From positions 184,513 to 248,512 of the forward strand of contig NZ_WWNE01000018.1 of assembly GCF_009909615.1 (NCBI RefSeq): 64,000 bases of DNA. The letters run 5' to 3'. Positions within the stretch are counted from its first letter, which is position 1. Every line of letters starts with the position of its first letter. Positions 36,321-45,811 of this stretch are shown piece after piece. A program made the translations under genes and the position numbers. This stretch comes from Acidiluteibacter ferrifornacis. Its GTDB lineage: Bacteria; Bacteroidota; Bacteroidia; Flavobacteriales_E; Vicingaceae. The notes beneath the pieces are model-generated. The model was not told the origin of the DNA. It ran no database searches and worked only from the letters and a program-made list of their open reading frames with translations.

Positions 36321-37058
36321 TTGGAAAATCCAGATGCAGCACATTTAAGAAAAGTGGAGGTGTGTTTATCACCTGCACTTTTTCCAGTATATTATAGCAA
36401 TAAGAATTGTGTGGTAGTAGTAATCGATGTTTTTCGAGCTACTTCTGCCATTGTAACGGCTTTCGATAATGGAATAAAGGAAATTATTCCTGTAAGTTCT
36501 ATTGAAGAAGCTAAAGAATACAAAGAGAAAGGTTACTTCGTAGGAGCAGAGCGAAAAGGCGAAATTATTGAAGGGTTTGACTTCGGTAATTCACCATTTA
36601 GCTATATGCAAGATCAGTTGAAAGGGCAAACAGTAGTTTTAACCACGACTAATGGGACTAAAGCTTTGAATAGAGCGAAGGCAGCAGATCGAGTGATTGT
36701 TGGTTCTTTTTTAAATTTAACTGCGGTAATCAATTATTTACGTGAGCAGAAAAAAGACGTTTTACTCTTGTGTGCTGGGTGGAGAGATAGGTTTAACATG
36801 GAAGATACTTTATTTGCGGGTGCAGTGGTAGAAGGATTAATTGAAGATCCTTTATTTGGAAATTTGGCAGATAGTGCGACCGCAAGTATGCATTTATACC
36901 AAGTGGCGAAAGATGATCTTAATGAATACTTAAAGAATACATCGCACAGAAGACGATTAGCACGTTTAAATTTGGAAAAAGATATTGCTTATTGCCTCCA
37001 ACGAGACATTAGTTCTAATGTGCCCGAATTAGTGGGAAATGCATTAACAGTAAAATAA
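36321..37058 (+). CDS. comB: 2-phosphosulfolactate phosphatase (ComB family)
   Basis: A 245-residue ComB-family protein. VVVIDVFRATSAIVTAFDNG, FVGAERKGEIIEGFDFGNSP and TTTNGTKAL are the family hallmarks. ComB removes phosphate from 2-phosphosulfolactate; in a non-methanogen the likely purpose is sulfolactate or another sulfonate, which is inference. The frame's start is a TTG at 36321; a GTG at 36354, closer to the conserved EVCLSPALF, is an alternative. It follows gcvT closely and precedes the phospholipase gene by 3 bp. Confidence 0.85.
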   Translation: MENPDAAHLRKVEVCLSPALFPVYYSNKNCVVVVIDVFRATSAIVTAFDNGIKEIIPVSSIEEAKEYKEKGYFVGAERKGEIIEGFDFGNSPFSYMQDQLKGQTVVLTTTNGTKALNRAKAADRVIVGSFLNLTAVINYLREQKKDVLLLCAGWRDRFNMEDTLFAGAVVEGLIEDPLFGNLADSATASMHLYQVAKDDLNEYLKNTSHRRRLARLNLEKDIAYCLQRDISSNVPELVGNALTVK

Positions 37059-37061
37059 TAG

Positions 37062-38057
37062 ATGAAATCAAAGATTACCATATGGGGAGTGTTATTTAGT
37101 GTGCTGTTGGTTTTTCCAATTCAAACACTCAACTCATGGGGATTTTTTGGACATATACGGATCAATAAAATGGCAGTTTTTACTTTGCCACCTGAAATGA
37201 TTGGATTCTACAAACGTTACATCGACTACATTTCAGAACATGCAGTAGATCCAGATAAACGAAGGTATGCTTCAGCAGTAGAAGCTCCAAGACATTATAT
37301 TGATATCGATCATTATGGAAACGATAGCATTGATCCTTTTGAGGCAGTTCCAAAAAGATGGAACGATGCTGTGGCCAAGTATTCTGAAGACACTTTACAA
37401 GCATATGGTATTGTACCATGGCATATCAATCGGATGGTGTATCGTTTGACGGATGCCTTCAAAGAAAAGAATACGGAACGCATCTTATACTTGTCTGCTG
37501 ATTTAGGACACTATATCGGTGATGCACATGTTCCCTTGCACACGACGAAGAATTACAATGGACAAATGACAGGACAACGTGGAATTCACGGGTTTTGGGA
37601 ATCACGAATTCCTGAGTTAACTGCGGATGAATACGACTATTTTGTTGGACGTGCGGTATTTGTTAAAAGTGCACTTGATTTGGCCTGGGAAACTGTAAAG
37701 GCAAGTCACGCAGGAGTAGACTCCGTGTTGTCTTTTGAACGAGAGTTGAACAGTAGATTTCCGACAGATCAAAAATATACTTACGAAAATAGGGGAGCTT
37801 CTATTATGAAGCAATATTCTACCAATTATTCGATGGAGTACAATAGGATGCTGGACGGAATGGTTGAGCGCAGAATGCGAAAAGCAGTGATAGCTGTTGG
37901 AAGTCTGTGGTATACGGCATGGGTAAATGCTGGAGAACCTGATTTAGACGAATTATTATTGTCAGAAAGAGATATTGCTCAGATGGAAAAAGAGGCCAAA
38001 GAATTAGAAGAACAATTCCAAGGAAAAACCATCAAAGGTAGGGAGCATGACCATTGA
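37062..38057 (+). CDS. Zinc-dependent phospholipase C/S1-P1 nuclease-fold protein
   Basis: A 331-residue secreted protein: signal peptide to about residue 25 (LLVFPIQTLNS), then WGFFGHIRINKMAVF at the start of the mature protein. The metal-binding pattern of the zinc PLC/S1-P1 nuclease fold is visible: the N-terminal Trp and first His, HYIDIDHYG, DLGHYIGDAHVPLH and HGFWESRIPEL. Substrate could be phospholipid or nucleic acid. A charged C-terminal tail (DIAQMEKEAKELEEQ) follows the domain. It starts 3 bp after comB. Confidence 0.82.
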   Translation: MKSKITIWGVLFSVLLVFPIQTLNSWGFFGHIRINKMAVFTLPPEMIGFYKRYIDYISEHAVDPDKRRYASAVEAPRHYIDIDHYGNDSIDPFEAVPKRWNDAVAKYSEDTLQAYGIVPWHINRMVYRLTDAFKEKNTERILYLSADLGHYIGDAHVPLHTTKNYNGQMTGQRGIHGFWESRIPELTADEYDYFVGRAVFVKSALDLAWETVKASHAGVDSVLSFERELNSRFPTDQKYTYENRGASIMKQYSTNYSMEYNRMLDGMVERRMRKAVIAVGSLWYTAWVNAGEPDLDELLLSERDIAQMEKEAKELEEQFQGKTIKGREHDH

Positions 38058-38199
38058 ATTGGTTATGTAATTGGAGCAAAAGGTTAGTAATGATATAAAT
38101 GTCTTTTTATTTTGTTGATTATTTTTTTTCCGAAATAATAAAATAAGAATAAAATGGTGTAGTTTAGGGGATTTTTAATCTCTGAACTATTAGCTACTT

Positions 38200-40266
38200 A
38201 TGAAAAGAATTCAATTCAGCATACTTGTGGTGCTTGCTGTTTGTTTAACAACGCCACTTTTTTCTACATCCCTATCTGAAACTTTCATACTTAAAGAGGA
38301 GAATCGAATTGACGTAGTTGGAAAGAAGTCCAATTTTATAACCATCTCAATTACAAAGAAAGTAAGGATAAAGATTAACGATTTAAAAGGAGTTGAACGT
38401 TTTTCTAAAATTTCCTTACCAGAAACATTTGATCCTACTTATTTTGCGCATTTTTCTAAAATAAGGAATTATCAATACGCATTGTCTGAGGTGAAAATAC
38501 TTTCATTTAGCGCCAATAAGATTACTAAGTCAGGGGTTAAATTGCCAATCAACTATAAAGATAAGTACCGTGCAATTGTGATGGAAAGGGGAGATGATCA
38601 AGCGGGAGGTTATGATTTATGGGACTATACCACCACAGAAATTAATATAGGCGATGAAATAGAAATTGTTTATTCTTATACAGTCCCCTTCGACATCAAT
38701 TTTTACAATTTTATTTCGTTCAGAATATTTTTTCATAAAAATATTGATATTAAGGAGTATACATTGGAATTGGCGCATCATCCATCTTTGAATATTAATG
38801 TAGAAGAGAAGAATGGTGCTAGTCCAGATAGTATTTATGAATTGGAGAATCAATATACCTATAGATGGAGTCGCAAAAATCTTAAAGGATGCATTGATGA
38901 GGTAGGAGGGAGAGCTTATACTCAACTACCATTTATTGTGATGGCTATTTTACCCATTGATTTATACTACAAAGTGCCCGATTCTTTCAAAGAGAAATAC
39001 ATTCCTACCTACGCCTTTTTTGCTAGTAGAAGAGAAAATGCCCATATGACTACAAAAATGTCAATTGATCAGGGGTTGAGAACCGCTGATTTGGGAAAGC
39101 TTTATAGTTACATTGATTCTCATTCTAGTAAATTTCCCGATGATGAAAATGGATATCAATCTTTAAAATCAATTCATACAGATATTACAGATCGTTTTAC
39201 CTATGACAATGATAAAGAAAGTTTATTCGGAATAGATAATCGAAAGGATCGGTTAGGAGCCTTTATTGACCAGGGCGTTGTAAGAGAAATCAATCGGTAC
39301 TCTAATTATGTAGCAATCACCAGAAAGTTAGGATTGCATTATTTCACTTCCTATTTATGTGATGTTAGGACTGGGGAGCTGAGTGGAAATTTCTATACCC
39401 CAATGTTGCACAGTGATTATCTGATTGCTGTAGTTTTAAAGGATTATCATTTGCAATACATTTATCCAAAGAATTCAAATTTTGGTTATTACATCAATGA
39501 AATTCCATTCTATTTTGAAAATGCGAAGTCTAGACTTATTCAGCCATTGGATTATTTGGTGGTGAATCGGCAGATAGAAGAAGAAGCAAAGGAAGTTCGA
39601 ATATTTTCAAGTACAGAAAATGAAAATATCAGAAGAGCAAATGTTTTGGTAAAAGTTGATTTGGATAAATCAAGTTTAGCTTTTCAAGCTAAAATTGATT
39701 TAACAGGACAATTTTCAACTATTACGAGAGGGATTTATCAAAAAAACGTAAAAAACCAATACGTCAATAAAATTTATAATGAAAAACTCTGGTCCTTTGA
39801 TAAGGACATTGAAGTTCAAAGTGAAAAGTTTGTGATGAAGGACAACCAATTTCCTTTTCAAGCCAATATTAATGCTCAATACTCTGGGGCGCATTTAATG
39901 AAAAAGGATGGAGATGACTATACGATAAATATGAAGAACTGGTTTAATCATGTGATATACGAGAACTTTCAAGCGAAGGACAGACAGCTAGACTTTTATG
40001 CAGACTTTAAATCAAAAGATTCTTATGTTTATTATTTCCAGTTTTCTAAAGATGTTCAATTGACTTCAGTCGAGAGTAACGTAAACATTGAAAATGAATA
40101 TGGAATTTATAATTTCTCAGTGACTCAAATAAATCCAACTACCATAAAAGTTTCTAGTTTTTATGAAGTGAACTCAACAAGTATTGCTGCTTCCAAAACT
40201 AAAATGGTAGAAGATATATTTACAGCGATAGAAAAATCTAATTTGATGGAATTGAGGTTTCAATAA
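38200..40266 (+). CDS. Large exported protein, DUF3857/transglutaminase-like
   Basis: A 688-residue protein with a signal peptide (MKRIQFSILVVLAVCLTT, cleavage near residue 22). A beta-rich N-terminal half is followed by a transglutaminase-like middle (about 300-420) recalling the DUF3857-transglutaminase pairs of Bacteroidota. The catalytic Cys-His-Asp triad is not clearly complete: CDVRTGEL holds a Cys but the usual context is weak, so it may be non-enzymatic. A beta-rich C-terminal domain follows. It stands alone, ending in front of a perfect palindrome terminator. Confidence 0.6.
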   Translation: MKRIQFSILVVLAVCLTTPLFSTSLSETFILKEENRIDVVGKKSNFITISITKKVRIKINDLKGVERFSKISLPETFDPTYFAHFSKIRNYQYALSEVKILSFSANKITKSGVKLPINYKDKYRAIVMERGDDQAGGYDLWDYTTTEINIGDEIEIVYSYTVPFDINFYNFISFRIFFHKNIDIKEYTLELAHHPSLNINVEEKNGASPDSIYELENQYTYRWSRKNLKGCIDEVGGRAYTQLPFIVMAILPIDLYYKVPDSFKEKYIPTYAFFASRRENAHMTTKMSIDQGLRTADLGKLYSYIDSHSSKFPDDENGYQSLKSIHTDITDRFTYDNDKESLFGIDNRKDRLGAFIDQGVVREINRYSNYVAITRKLGLHYFTSYLCDVRTGELSGNFYTPMLHSDYLIAVVLKDYHLQYIYPKNSNFGYYINEIPFYFENAKSRLIQPLDYLVVNRQIEEEAKEVRIFSSTENENIRRANVLVKVDLDKSSLAFQAKIDLTGQFSTITRGIYQKNVKNQYVNKIYNEKLWSFDKDIEVQSEKFVMKDNQFPFQANINAQYSGAHLMKKDGDDYTINMKNWFNHVIYENFQAKDRQLDFYADFKSKDSYVYYFQFSKDVQLTSVESNVNIENEYGIYNFSVTQINPTTIKVSSFYEVNSTSIAASKTKMVEDIFTAIEKSNLMELRFQ

Positions 40267-40296
40267 GTCAAATTGAGAAAGAATAGGAGAGCAAAC

Positions 40297-40328
40297 AATA
40301 AGGGCGGTCAATATTGACCGCCCTTATT
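40297..40328. terminator. Bidirectional terminator (32-bp perfect palindrome)
   Basis: AATAAGGGCGGTCA (40297-40310) and TGACCGCCCTTATT (40315-40328) form a perfect palindrome between two convergent genes. Confidence 0.88.
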
Positions 40329-40329
40329 A

Positions 40330-42204
40330 TTAAATACTATTCACAAAATCTAAAAAGACTTTTTTATGTTTTTCTAAATCCATATTTGCAGAAAGTGAAG
40401 CCCTAACGATATAATCTTTATCGCCTTCTTTTGTAGTTCCTTGCGTAGAAGTGGCAGGAATAGTCCAATAACAACCTTTTAATTGACCGTAACTCACACA
40501 GAATTTACTTTCTTCTGGGATTTCAGTAATCATGAGGTTAATCAACTTTAGGTTAAGGGCACGTTTATACATTTCCCTTTCTTCATCTGTGTTTCCTCGT
40601 GTAGGCAGATCCAATGAAAATACAGAAGGAGTGAAACCTTGAGCCGCTAATTCTTCTGAAACAAAGTTAATTTTTGCATCAGGCAGTGTTGAATGTATAT
40701 AGTTTACGAATTCTCTAGTGTTTTTGTATGCATCTATAATTCGTTGGGTCATTGATGGTAATTGCTCTGCCAAAATGGCGTATTGCAATTCCGTAGCTTC
40801 ATTGTCACACAAGTGTAGATGTAACTCAATTTTATCCATCAAATTGACAGTATTTTTATTTCCAACACAATAGCCAGCGGTACATTTTCCACCACTAGGA
40901 AACTTAGAGCCACTTGCAAATGAAATGGTTCTAATTGCTGAAAGCGCTTCTCCTTCGCCTAAGAAATGTACATTCGGACAGAAAGTTTGGTCTAAAATAA
41001 AGACAGGGTCTATCGCAATTTGTCCACCAGTAGTTTTGCGCTCTTGACTCAGTACAGCCTTTAACTGATTAAGATTAGGTACTTCTACTCTTGGGTTAGT
41101 TGGAATTTCTGCAATGATATATGGTATCGCATCTTCTGATGCAATTTTTGTCAGTACTTGATCAATACTTTTCACCATATCATTTCCACCATCCACTGGT
41201 AAATCAACGATGGATACATTTTCAGTACAAGCAGCTACACGCCTAGCTTGATCGTTTGTACCTCCATAACAATTCGGTGGAACTATTATTTTAATCGCTT
41301 TTCCTTGATGTTTTTCCTTTGCATCGTGGATGAGTCCCATCAATATAGCATATTGTATAGATAGTCCGCTAGAGGCAACTAGCGACTTGGTAGTGGTTCC
41401 TGTAATCAGATTAATTAGATTTTGAACCTTGATTTTGTTTTCTCTTTTGTCATCAGTGTTTGAAATTTCGTAAGGAGTATTTACAAGCAATTGTAAGGCA
41501 GTCAAGCTGTTTGCAGGAGTCATTGCAATGGTCTCTCTTCTTCTGACATGTTGAATATTAGAGATATATCTTTCGTTTTTTTCTCCATTAACTAAAAGGA
41601 CACTCCCTAAATCCCCTGTATAATTGCCGCAGTGCAGACTGATAAAAAAGTCAATATGGGGAGCATTTGGATGATTGAGATCAAAGCAACCAATCTTTTC
41701 GCTGTTCGTGATAAAAACGGTGCTGTTCAATTCGGATGGCTTAATCGAAGACAAGGAATCAACTTGTATTAATTCAAATGGGTATCCATAAATTTTTTGG
41801 ATTAAATCTGGATCAAAGCTATCAGGAAGTTCTCCGTTAAAATAGATTTGAGTGTTTTTGTTTTCCATCGCATTTGTCCGGAGTATCGCCATAATTGGCA
41901 TTGTCTGAGAAGAAAACGCAATTACATTTTTAGCAGGAATATCATTTAATTTTGCAATTCCCCATTCCAATACACAAGAAAGAGGGTGACCTAAACGGAT
42001 ATAATCATATGCTGTTGGCAGTCCATTCAAGGCTTCAGCTGTCACTACATTTTTTTGGTATAAACCCTCAAGCTGGTCTAAAAATTCAGTTTTTGCCAGT
42101 TCTTCATTATATATGTCTAATCGGTGTGTGGTAATATTCAACCAGCCGGTCGGTAAGTTTTGAATTAAATCTTGAATATATTGAAGGGTTTTCGAATTTT
42201 CCAT
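40330..42204 (-). CDS. PLP-dependent Cys/Met metabolism-type enzyme
   Basis: A 624-residue fold-type I PLP enzyme of the trans-sulfuration (Cys/Met metabolism) class. The PLP lysine lies in SFASGSKFPSGGKCTAGYCVG. An upstream Asp in AIDPVFILDQTF and the IAEIPTNPRVEVPN substrate/cofactor block are typical of cystathionine gamma-synthase or lyase-like enzymes. At about 220 residues longer than the usual 400, it has an extra N-terminal region (residues 1-220) with no clear motif. Specificity cannot be assigned. It ends at a shared terminator. Confidence 0.8.
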   Translation of the reverse strand: MENSKTLQYIQDLIQNLPTGWLNITTHRLDIYNEELAKTEFLDQLEGLYQKNVVTAEALNGLPTAYDYIRLGHPLSCVLEWGIAKLNDIPAKNVIAFSSQTMPIMAILRTNAMENKNTQIYFNGELPDSFDPDLIQKIYGYPFELIQVDSLSSIKPSELNSTVFITNSEKIGCFDLNHPNAPHIDFFISLHCGNYTGDLGSVLLVNGEKNERYISNIQHVRRRETIAMTPANSLTALQLLVNTPYEISNTDDKRENKIKVQNLINLITGTTTKSLVASSGLSIQYAILMGLIHDAKEKHQGKAIKIIVPPNCYGGTNDQARRVAACTENVSIVDLPVDGGNDMVKSIDQVLTKIASEDAIPYIIAEIPTNPRVEVPNLNQLKAVLSQERKTTGGQIAIDPVFILDQTFCPNVHFLGEGEALSAIRTISFASGSKFPSGGKCTAGYCVGNKNTVNLMDKIELHLHLCDNEATELQYAILAEQLPSMTQRIIDAYKNTREFVNYIHSTLPDAKINFVSEELAAQGFTPSVFSLDLPTRGNTDEEREMYKRALNLKLINLMITEIPEESKFCVSYGQLKGCYWTIPATSTQGTTKEGDKDYIVRASLSANMDLEKHKKVFLDFVNSI

Positions 42205-42409
42205 AATTTTTCTTTTAAAGCCCCAAAATTATACATTATAGATTAACTGAACTTAATTTTATCCAGTTGGGCGATGCTTGTTTGATGTGAACGAAAGTCT
42301 CACAAACATTTGATAAAATCTAAACAATGTGTGCTAATCGTAGATGGAAAAGATGAGCATAAAAAAAGGAGAATGTCACCACTCTCCTTTTGATTTTTAA
42401 TGGATAGAC

Positions 42410-42841
42410 TTATGCAGTCAACTCCAATGTTTTTAGTTCGTTTACCACGTCCACAATTTCAGCCTTATGAGTAGCTAGTTTACTTGATAATGGATTGCTT
42501 TTTAATTCATTTACTGCACTTTGATAATCTTCTAGGGCTGTAGTTTGACCTCTTTCACACTCTTCAATTAAGGCCTCATCTGTATTTCCAGCTACTGCTG
42601 CCTTAACACTCAACCATCCTCGGTGCAAATCACCTTCAATTGAAGTTCCTTTGTCGATTTTACCACCTAAATGAGTAATTTCTTGTTTCAGCTCATGACC
42701 AAATTTATTGTGCATTCTGCTGTTCTTTTCAAAGTAGTTTTTCAATACCGGGTTTTTCGTTTTTTCTGCCACTAACTGAAACCCTTTTTCTGCATCGTAA
42801 TTTCTACTTAAAAGGTTATTTAATGTTTTTATCGTTTCCAT
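42410..42841 (-). CDS. DUF2383/PA2169-family four-helix-bundle protein
   Basis: A 143-residue all-helical protein starting METIKTLNNLLSRNYDAEKGF, matching the DUF2383 ferritin-like family. The ALEDYQSAV and HNKFGHELKQEI segments contribute acidic and His residues at ferritin-like positions. Members are linked to stress, but the activity is not established. It lies 55 bp downstream of the DJ-1/PfpI gene on the same strand, and a joint stress role is plausible. Confidence 0.85.
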   Translation of the reverse strand: METIKTLNNLLSRNYDAEKGFQLVAEKTKNPVLKNYFEKNSRMHNKFGHELKQEITHLGGKIDKGTSIEGDLHRGWLSVKAAVAGNTDEALIEECERGQTTALEDYQSAVNELKSNPLSSKLATHKAEIVDVVNELKTLELTA

Positions 42842-42895
42842 GATTTCTATTGTTTTAATTAATAATGTGTTGTATTTTTTGTATACAGTAGCTGA

Positions 42896-43462
42896 TTAAG
42901 CTGATTCAGACATTTTTGCATGTTTACCTTCTGCAATTTCTTCTACTACTTTTTTGCAGAATGCTGGTAAATCATTTGGAGATCTTGAAGTAGTCAATCC
43001 ATGATCTACTACTACTTCTTCATCGACCCAATGGGCTCCTGCGTTTATTAAGTCAGTTTTAATGCTCGAGAAGGAGGTGATTTTTCGCCCTTTGAGTACA
43101 CCAGCCTCTGCAAGAAGCCATGGGCCATGACAAATTGCTGATACAGGTTTTTCTTGTTCAACGAAACTCTTTACAAAATTTACTGCTTTGCTGTTTCTCC
43201 TTAATTTGTCTGGGTTAATTACTCCTCCAGGAAGAATTAAAGAATCGTAATCTGATGCAGAAACTTCATCTAGTGTTTTATCTACTTGAAATTCACTTCC
43301 CCAATTCCCATCGATCCATGATTTAATAGGACCGTTTTCTAAACTTACTACATGAACTTTTGCTCCTGCAGTTTCTACTGCTTTTTTTGGTTCTGTAAAT
43401 TCGGATTGTTCGAAACCATCTGTAACAAGGATGGCTACTTTCTTTTCGCTTAAATTTTTCAT
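42896..43462 (-). CDS. DJ-1/PfpI family protein (type 1 glutamine amidotransferase-like)
   Basis: About 188 residues from the ATG at 43462 (MKNLSEKKVAILVTDGFEQSEF). The nucleophile-elbow Cys is in SAICHGPWLLAEAG, with the Glu of FEQSEFTEP and the His next to Cys completing the active site as in YhbO/YajL and PfpI. Probably a protease-like or deglycase/glyoxalase stress enzyme; the biochemical role of the family is debated. The 29 extra residues upstream lack homology. Confidence 0.88.
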   Translation of the reverse strand: MKNLSEKKVAILVTDGFEQSEFTEPKKAVETAGAKVHVVSLENGPIKSWIDGNWGSEFQVDKTLDEVSASDYDSLILPGGVINPDKLRRNSKAVNFVKSFVEQEKPVSAICHGPWLLAEAGVLKGRKITSFSSIKTDLINAGAHWVDEEVVVDHGLTTSRSPNDLPAFCKKVVEEIAEGKHAKMSESA

Positions 43463-43595
43463 TTTGTTTTCGTTTTTTAGTTTCCCTTGATAAAGAAAAG
43501 AATGTTCCAAAACGAAAATAGTAGGATAGGGCGTGCTTATTGGTTGCAAACCGTTGAATCAATTGGACAGGCTGTAGAATATATTAGAAAAGCGA

Positions 43596-44075
43596 TTATT
43601 TTTTGAATGCGATTTTGTGAACGGCATTACTAAGAGCTTGAGGTTGCTGAGTACCCACTAAGATTTTATTGCCATTTTTTAATGTTATGGCCAAGCCCTT
43701 ACGGCCTCTAATATTATAGACAGTACCGTATGAGGTAAACAGCCGAATTCCCCAACCACCAACAAATCCATAATCAAGGACTTCCACTTTTTCAATGGCT
43801 TCCCATTTGATGGACTTATTTACGAAAGGTGAAAAATTTATTTGGATTTCTTTTGCTGTAATAGTTGTAGTTAGGCGGATAAAGGCGAAAAAAAGGAGTA
43901 AAAGGAGGGTAAGAATGGCAAATGTTACCAGTCCTCCATCACTCATGGGTTGATCTCCAAAGGATTGATCCAAAATAGTCTGTTGGTATATCCCCATGAA
44001 TGGAATAGTAGCTATCGATAGTAATATCAGCCACAACCACCATTGTGTAAACCTTTGTACTTCTTTATACAGCAT
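43596..44075 (-). CDS. Two-span membrane protein with PH-like domain
   Basis: A 159-residue protein with two membrane spans (about 13-30 and 48-67). A soluble domain of about 80 residues (ITAKEIQINFSPFVNKSIKWEAIEKVEVLDYG onward) resembles bacterial bPH domains. No catalytic motif. It starts 10 bp after the pseudouridine synthase gene on the same strand. Function unknown. Confidence 0.6.
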   Translation of the reverse strand: MLYKEVQRFTQWWLWLILLSIATIPFMGIYQQTILDQSFGDQPMSDGGLVTFAILTLLLLLFFAFIRLTTTITAKEIQINFSPFVNKSIKWEAIEKVEVLDYGFVGGWGIRLFTSYGTVYNIRGRKGLAITLKNGNKILVGTQQPQALSNAVHKIAFKK

Positions 44076-44085
44076 TATTGCTAAT

Positions 44086-44655
44086 TTAAACTTTTAACTG
44101 ATTCACTTCAAGTGTTGCTCCTACATTTAAATCTCCTAAATGCAATTTCCCAATTCTCACTCTCACTAATCGAAGAGTGGGAAAACCGACTGCAGCGGTC
44201 ATCTTTCTCACCTGTTTAAATTTTCCTTCTGTTAATGTTATCGCTATCCATGAGGTAGGTCCATGCCTTTCTGATCTAATTTTGAATTCTGAATGGGGGA
44301 TTTGACTGCTGTCTGAAATTCTCTTGGCTTTAGCAGTTTTAGTGGAGTACAGAGTGCCTTCTATTCCTATTGTAACCCCTTTTTCTAACCTTTCTATGGC
44401 CTCATCTGTGATAATGCCATCTAATTGAGCCCAGTATTCTTTTTCAATAGAAGCTCCTGTAATTCTTGCGCTTTCTCTACCATCGGTGGTGAGTAATAAT
44501 AGTCCTTCTGTCTTACTATCTAAACGACCGATAGCCATAGTGCCATTTGGGAAGTCATGTAATTCATTCAACAGCTTCTTTTTACGGGTTCTGTTGTTGA
44601 TAAACTGGCTAATCATTCCCGCTGGCTTATTAACGATGAAGTGACGATGAGGCAT
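44086..44655 (-). CDS. rluE: RsuA/RluE-family pseudouridine synthase
   Basis: A 189-residue enzyme with the catalytic block GRLDSKTEGLLLLTTDG (Asp as nucleophile), the N-terminal VNKPAGMISQF and the C-terminal EGKFKQVRKMTAAVGFPTLRLVR. The S4 domain of RsuA is absent and the size is that of RluE (23S U2457) or a related short RsuA-type enzyme. Target inferred from size only. Confidence 0.88.
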   Translation of the reverse strand: MPHRHFIVNKPAGMISQFINNRTRKKKLLNELHDFPNGTMAIGRLDSKTEGLLLLTTDGRESARITGASIEKEYWAQLDGIITDEAIERLEKGVTIGIEGTLYSTKTAKAKRISDSSQIPHSEFKIRSERHGPTSWIAITLTEGKFKQVRKMTAAVGFPTLRLVRVRIGKLHLGDLNVGATLEVNQLKV

Positions 44656-44693
44656 AAGTTGAAATAATCAATTCTGCTCAAAGTTAGGATAAA

Positions 44694-44732
44694 GCAAATA
44701 AAAAACGGCTGAAGTATTTACTGCAGCCGTTT
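44694..44732 (-). terminator. Terminator of the lipoprotein gene
   Basis: AAACGGCTG (44703-44711) pairs with CAGCCGTTT (44724-44732); on the minus strand a T-rich run follows. It lies 29 bp after the lipoprotein stop. Confidence 0.8.
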
Positions 44733-44760
44733 GAAAAAAAGAAGATTAATGAATGATTGT

Positions 44761-45669
44761 TTAACCGTTTTCGCTCAATACTTTCAATTGTTTTACCCAA
44801 TTGTCTAGCAATAGCTTTTGTGTATCATAATCTTCTATAAAAGGACCACACATGATTTGTAGTTCAGTAGTTGAGGAGTCTTCTTTACTCAACACTAGGA
44901 ATTTTTCAGTAAAATTGGATTGGCTATAATCGTTTTGTACATAATAATTTCCAAATAAATCATCGGCATAGGTAGCCGTTAATTTTCCTGCATGAGGATA
45001 ATGATAGTTGACGTTGGTCGTGTTTCTCCAATTTGATTTTAAAGGAAGGGATTTTTCTAATATGCTTTGAAATTGAATCACATTCTCTGGCTTGATTAAT
45101 ATTTTTTTAACTACATCTGCAGAGGCATCAATACTGACGGTCTGTGTATAAAATTTTGCTTCCTCTAAGTTGGTCGTTTCTTCATCTGATATTAAAGTAA
45201 TTTCATCTAAACGAGCACTTCCATTTCCGCCATTTAAGTATCGGAAACCAACCACCGAGTCATTGTCAATATTTAATGCTTGGATGACAATGATGAGTTC
45301 TTCTCTTTTACTGTATGGACTCTGAAATGTTGCTAATCTCGGCATTTTTATATCCAATGGTTTAGCATTAGGGTATTTCTCAGTATCTACTAATATAAGT
45401 GAAGCTTCGGTTTGAGTTTCTTCTTTTGTTGCCAACCTTCCATTGATTACTGGTACATCTCTCCAATCGGCTAAATTAACAGGTGGAAAACCTTTTAGAT
45501 TATCTGGGCAATACCATCCACCATATCTGTGAGATGGGACTTTCACTTTCTTAATAGCCGGCTTTACTTTTTCTACTTCTTGATTATTGGCGGTTTTGTT
45601 GTTGGGTGAGCATGCTAGCAAAACGACTAGGCCAATTGCTCCAATTCCATTTAATGCTTTAGTTTTCAT
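44761..45669 (-). CDS. Hypothetical lipoprotein divergent from the wHTH regulator
   Basis: About 302 residues from the ATG at 45669: signal and lipobox (MKTKALNGIGAIGLVVLLAC). The mature protein is soluble with no recognised domain; a CPDN segment follows near residue 54. The gene is divergent from the membrane-anchored regulator at 45812, across an intergenic region holding tandem TGTAAA-type repeats, so it is a candidate target of that regulator. Confidence 0.65.
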   Translation of the reverse strand: MKTKALNGIGAIGLVVLLACSPNNKTANNQEVEKVKPAIKKVKVPSHRYGGWYCPDNLKGFPPVNLADWRDVPVINGRLATKEETQTEASLILVDTEKYPNAKPLDIKMPRLATFQSPYSKREELIIVIQALNIDNDSVVGFRYLNGGNGSARLDEITLISDEETTNLEEAKFYTQTVSIDASADVVKKILIKPENVIQFQSILEKSLPLKSNWRNTTNVNYHYPHAGKLTATYADDLFGNYYVQNDYSQSNFTEKFLVLSKEDSSTTELQIMCGPFIEDYDTQKLLLDNWVKQLKVLSENG

Positions 45670-45733
45670 GTTTTCGTATTTTGTGATTGTGGTCATAAAA
45701 GTAAATGGAGGGACTAAAGCAATGGTTTAATTA

Positions 45734-45760
45734 ATGTAAATTAATGTAAAATCGATGTAA
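45734..45760. promoter_or_regulatory. Candidate operator of tandem ATGTAA repeats
   Basis: ATGTAAA recurs at 45734 and 45744, and ATGTAA at 45755, on the plus strand, i.e. with 10-11 bp periods, one helical turn. OmpR/PhoB-type winged-helix proteins bind such direct repeats. It lies between the lipoprotein gene and the regulator gene it diverges from. Confidence 0.5.
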
Positions 45761-45811
45761 TTTATTGCTAAAACCATTTTAATACCGCATCTATTCGAAT
45801 AGATTTGTTTC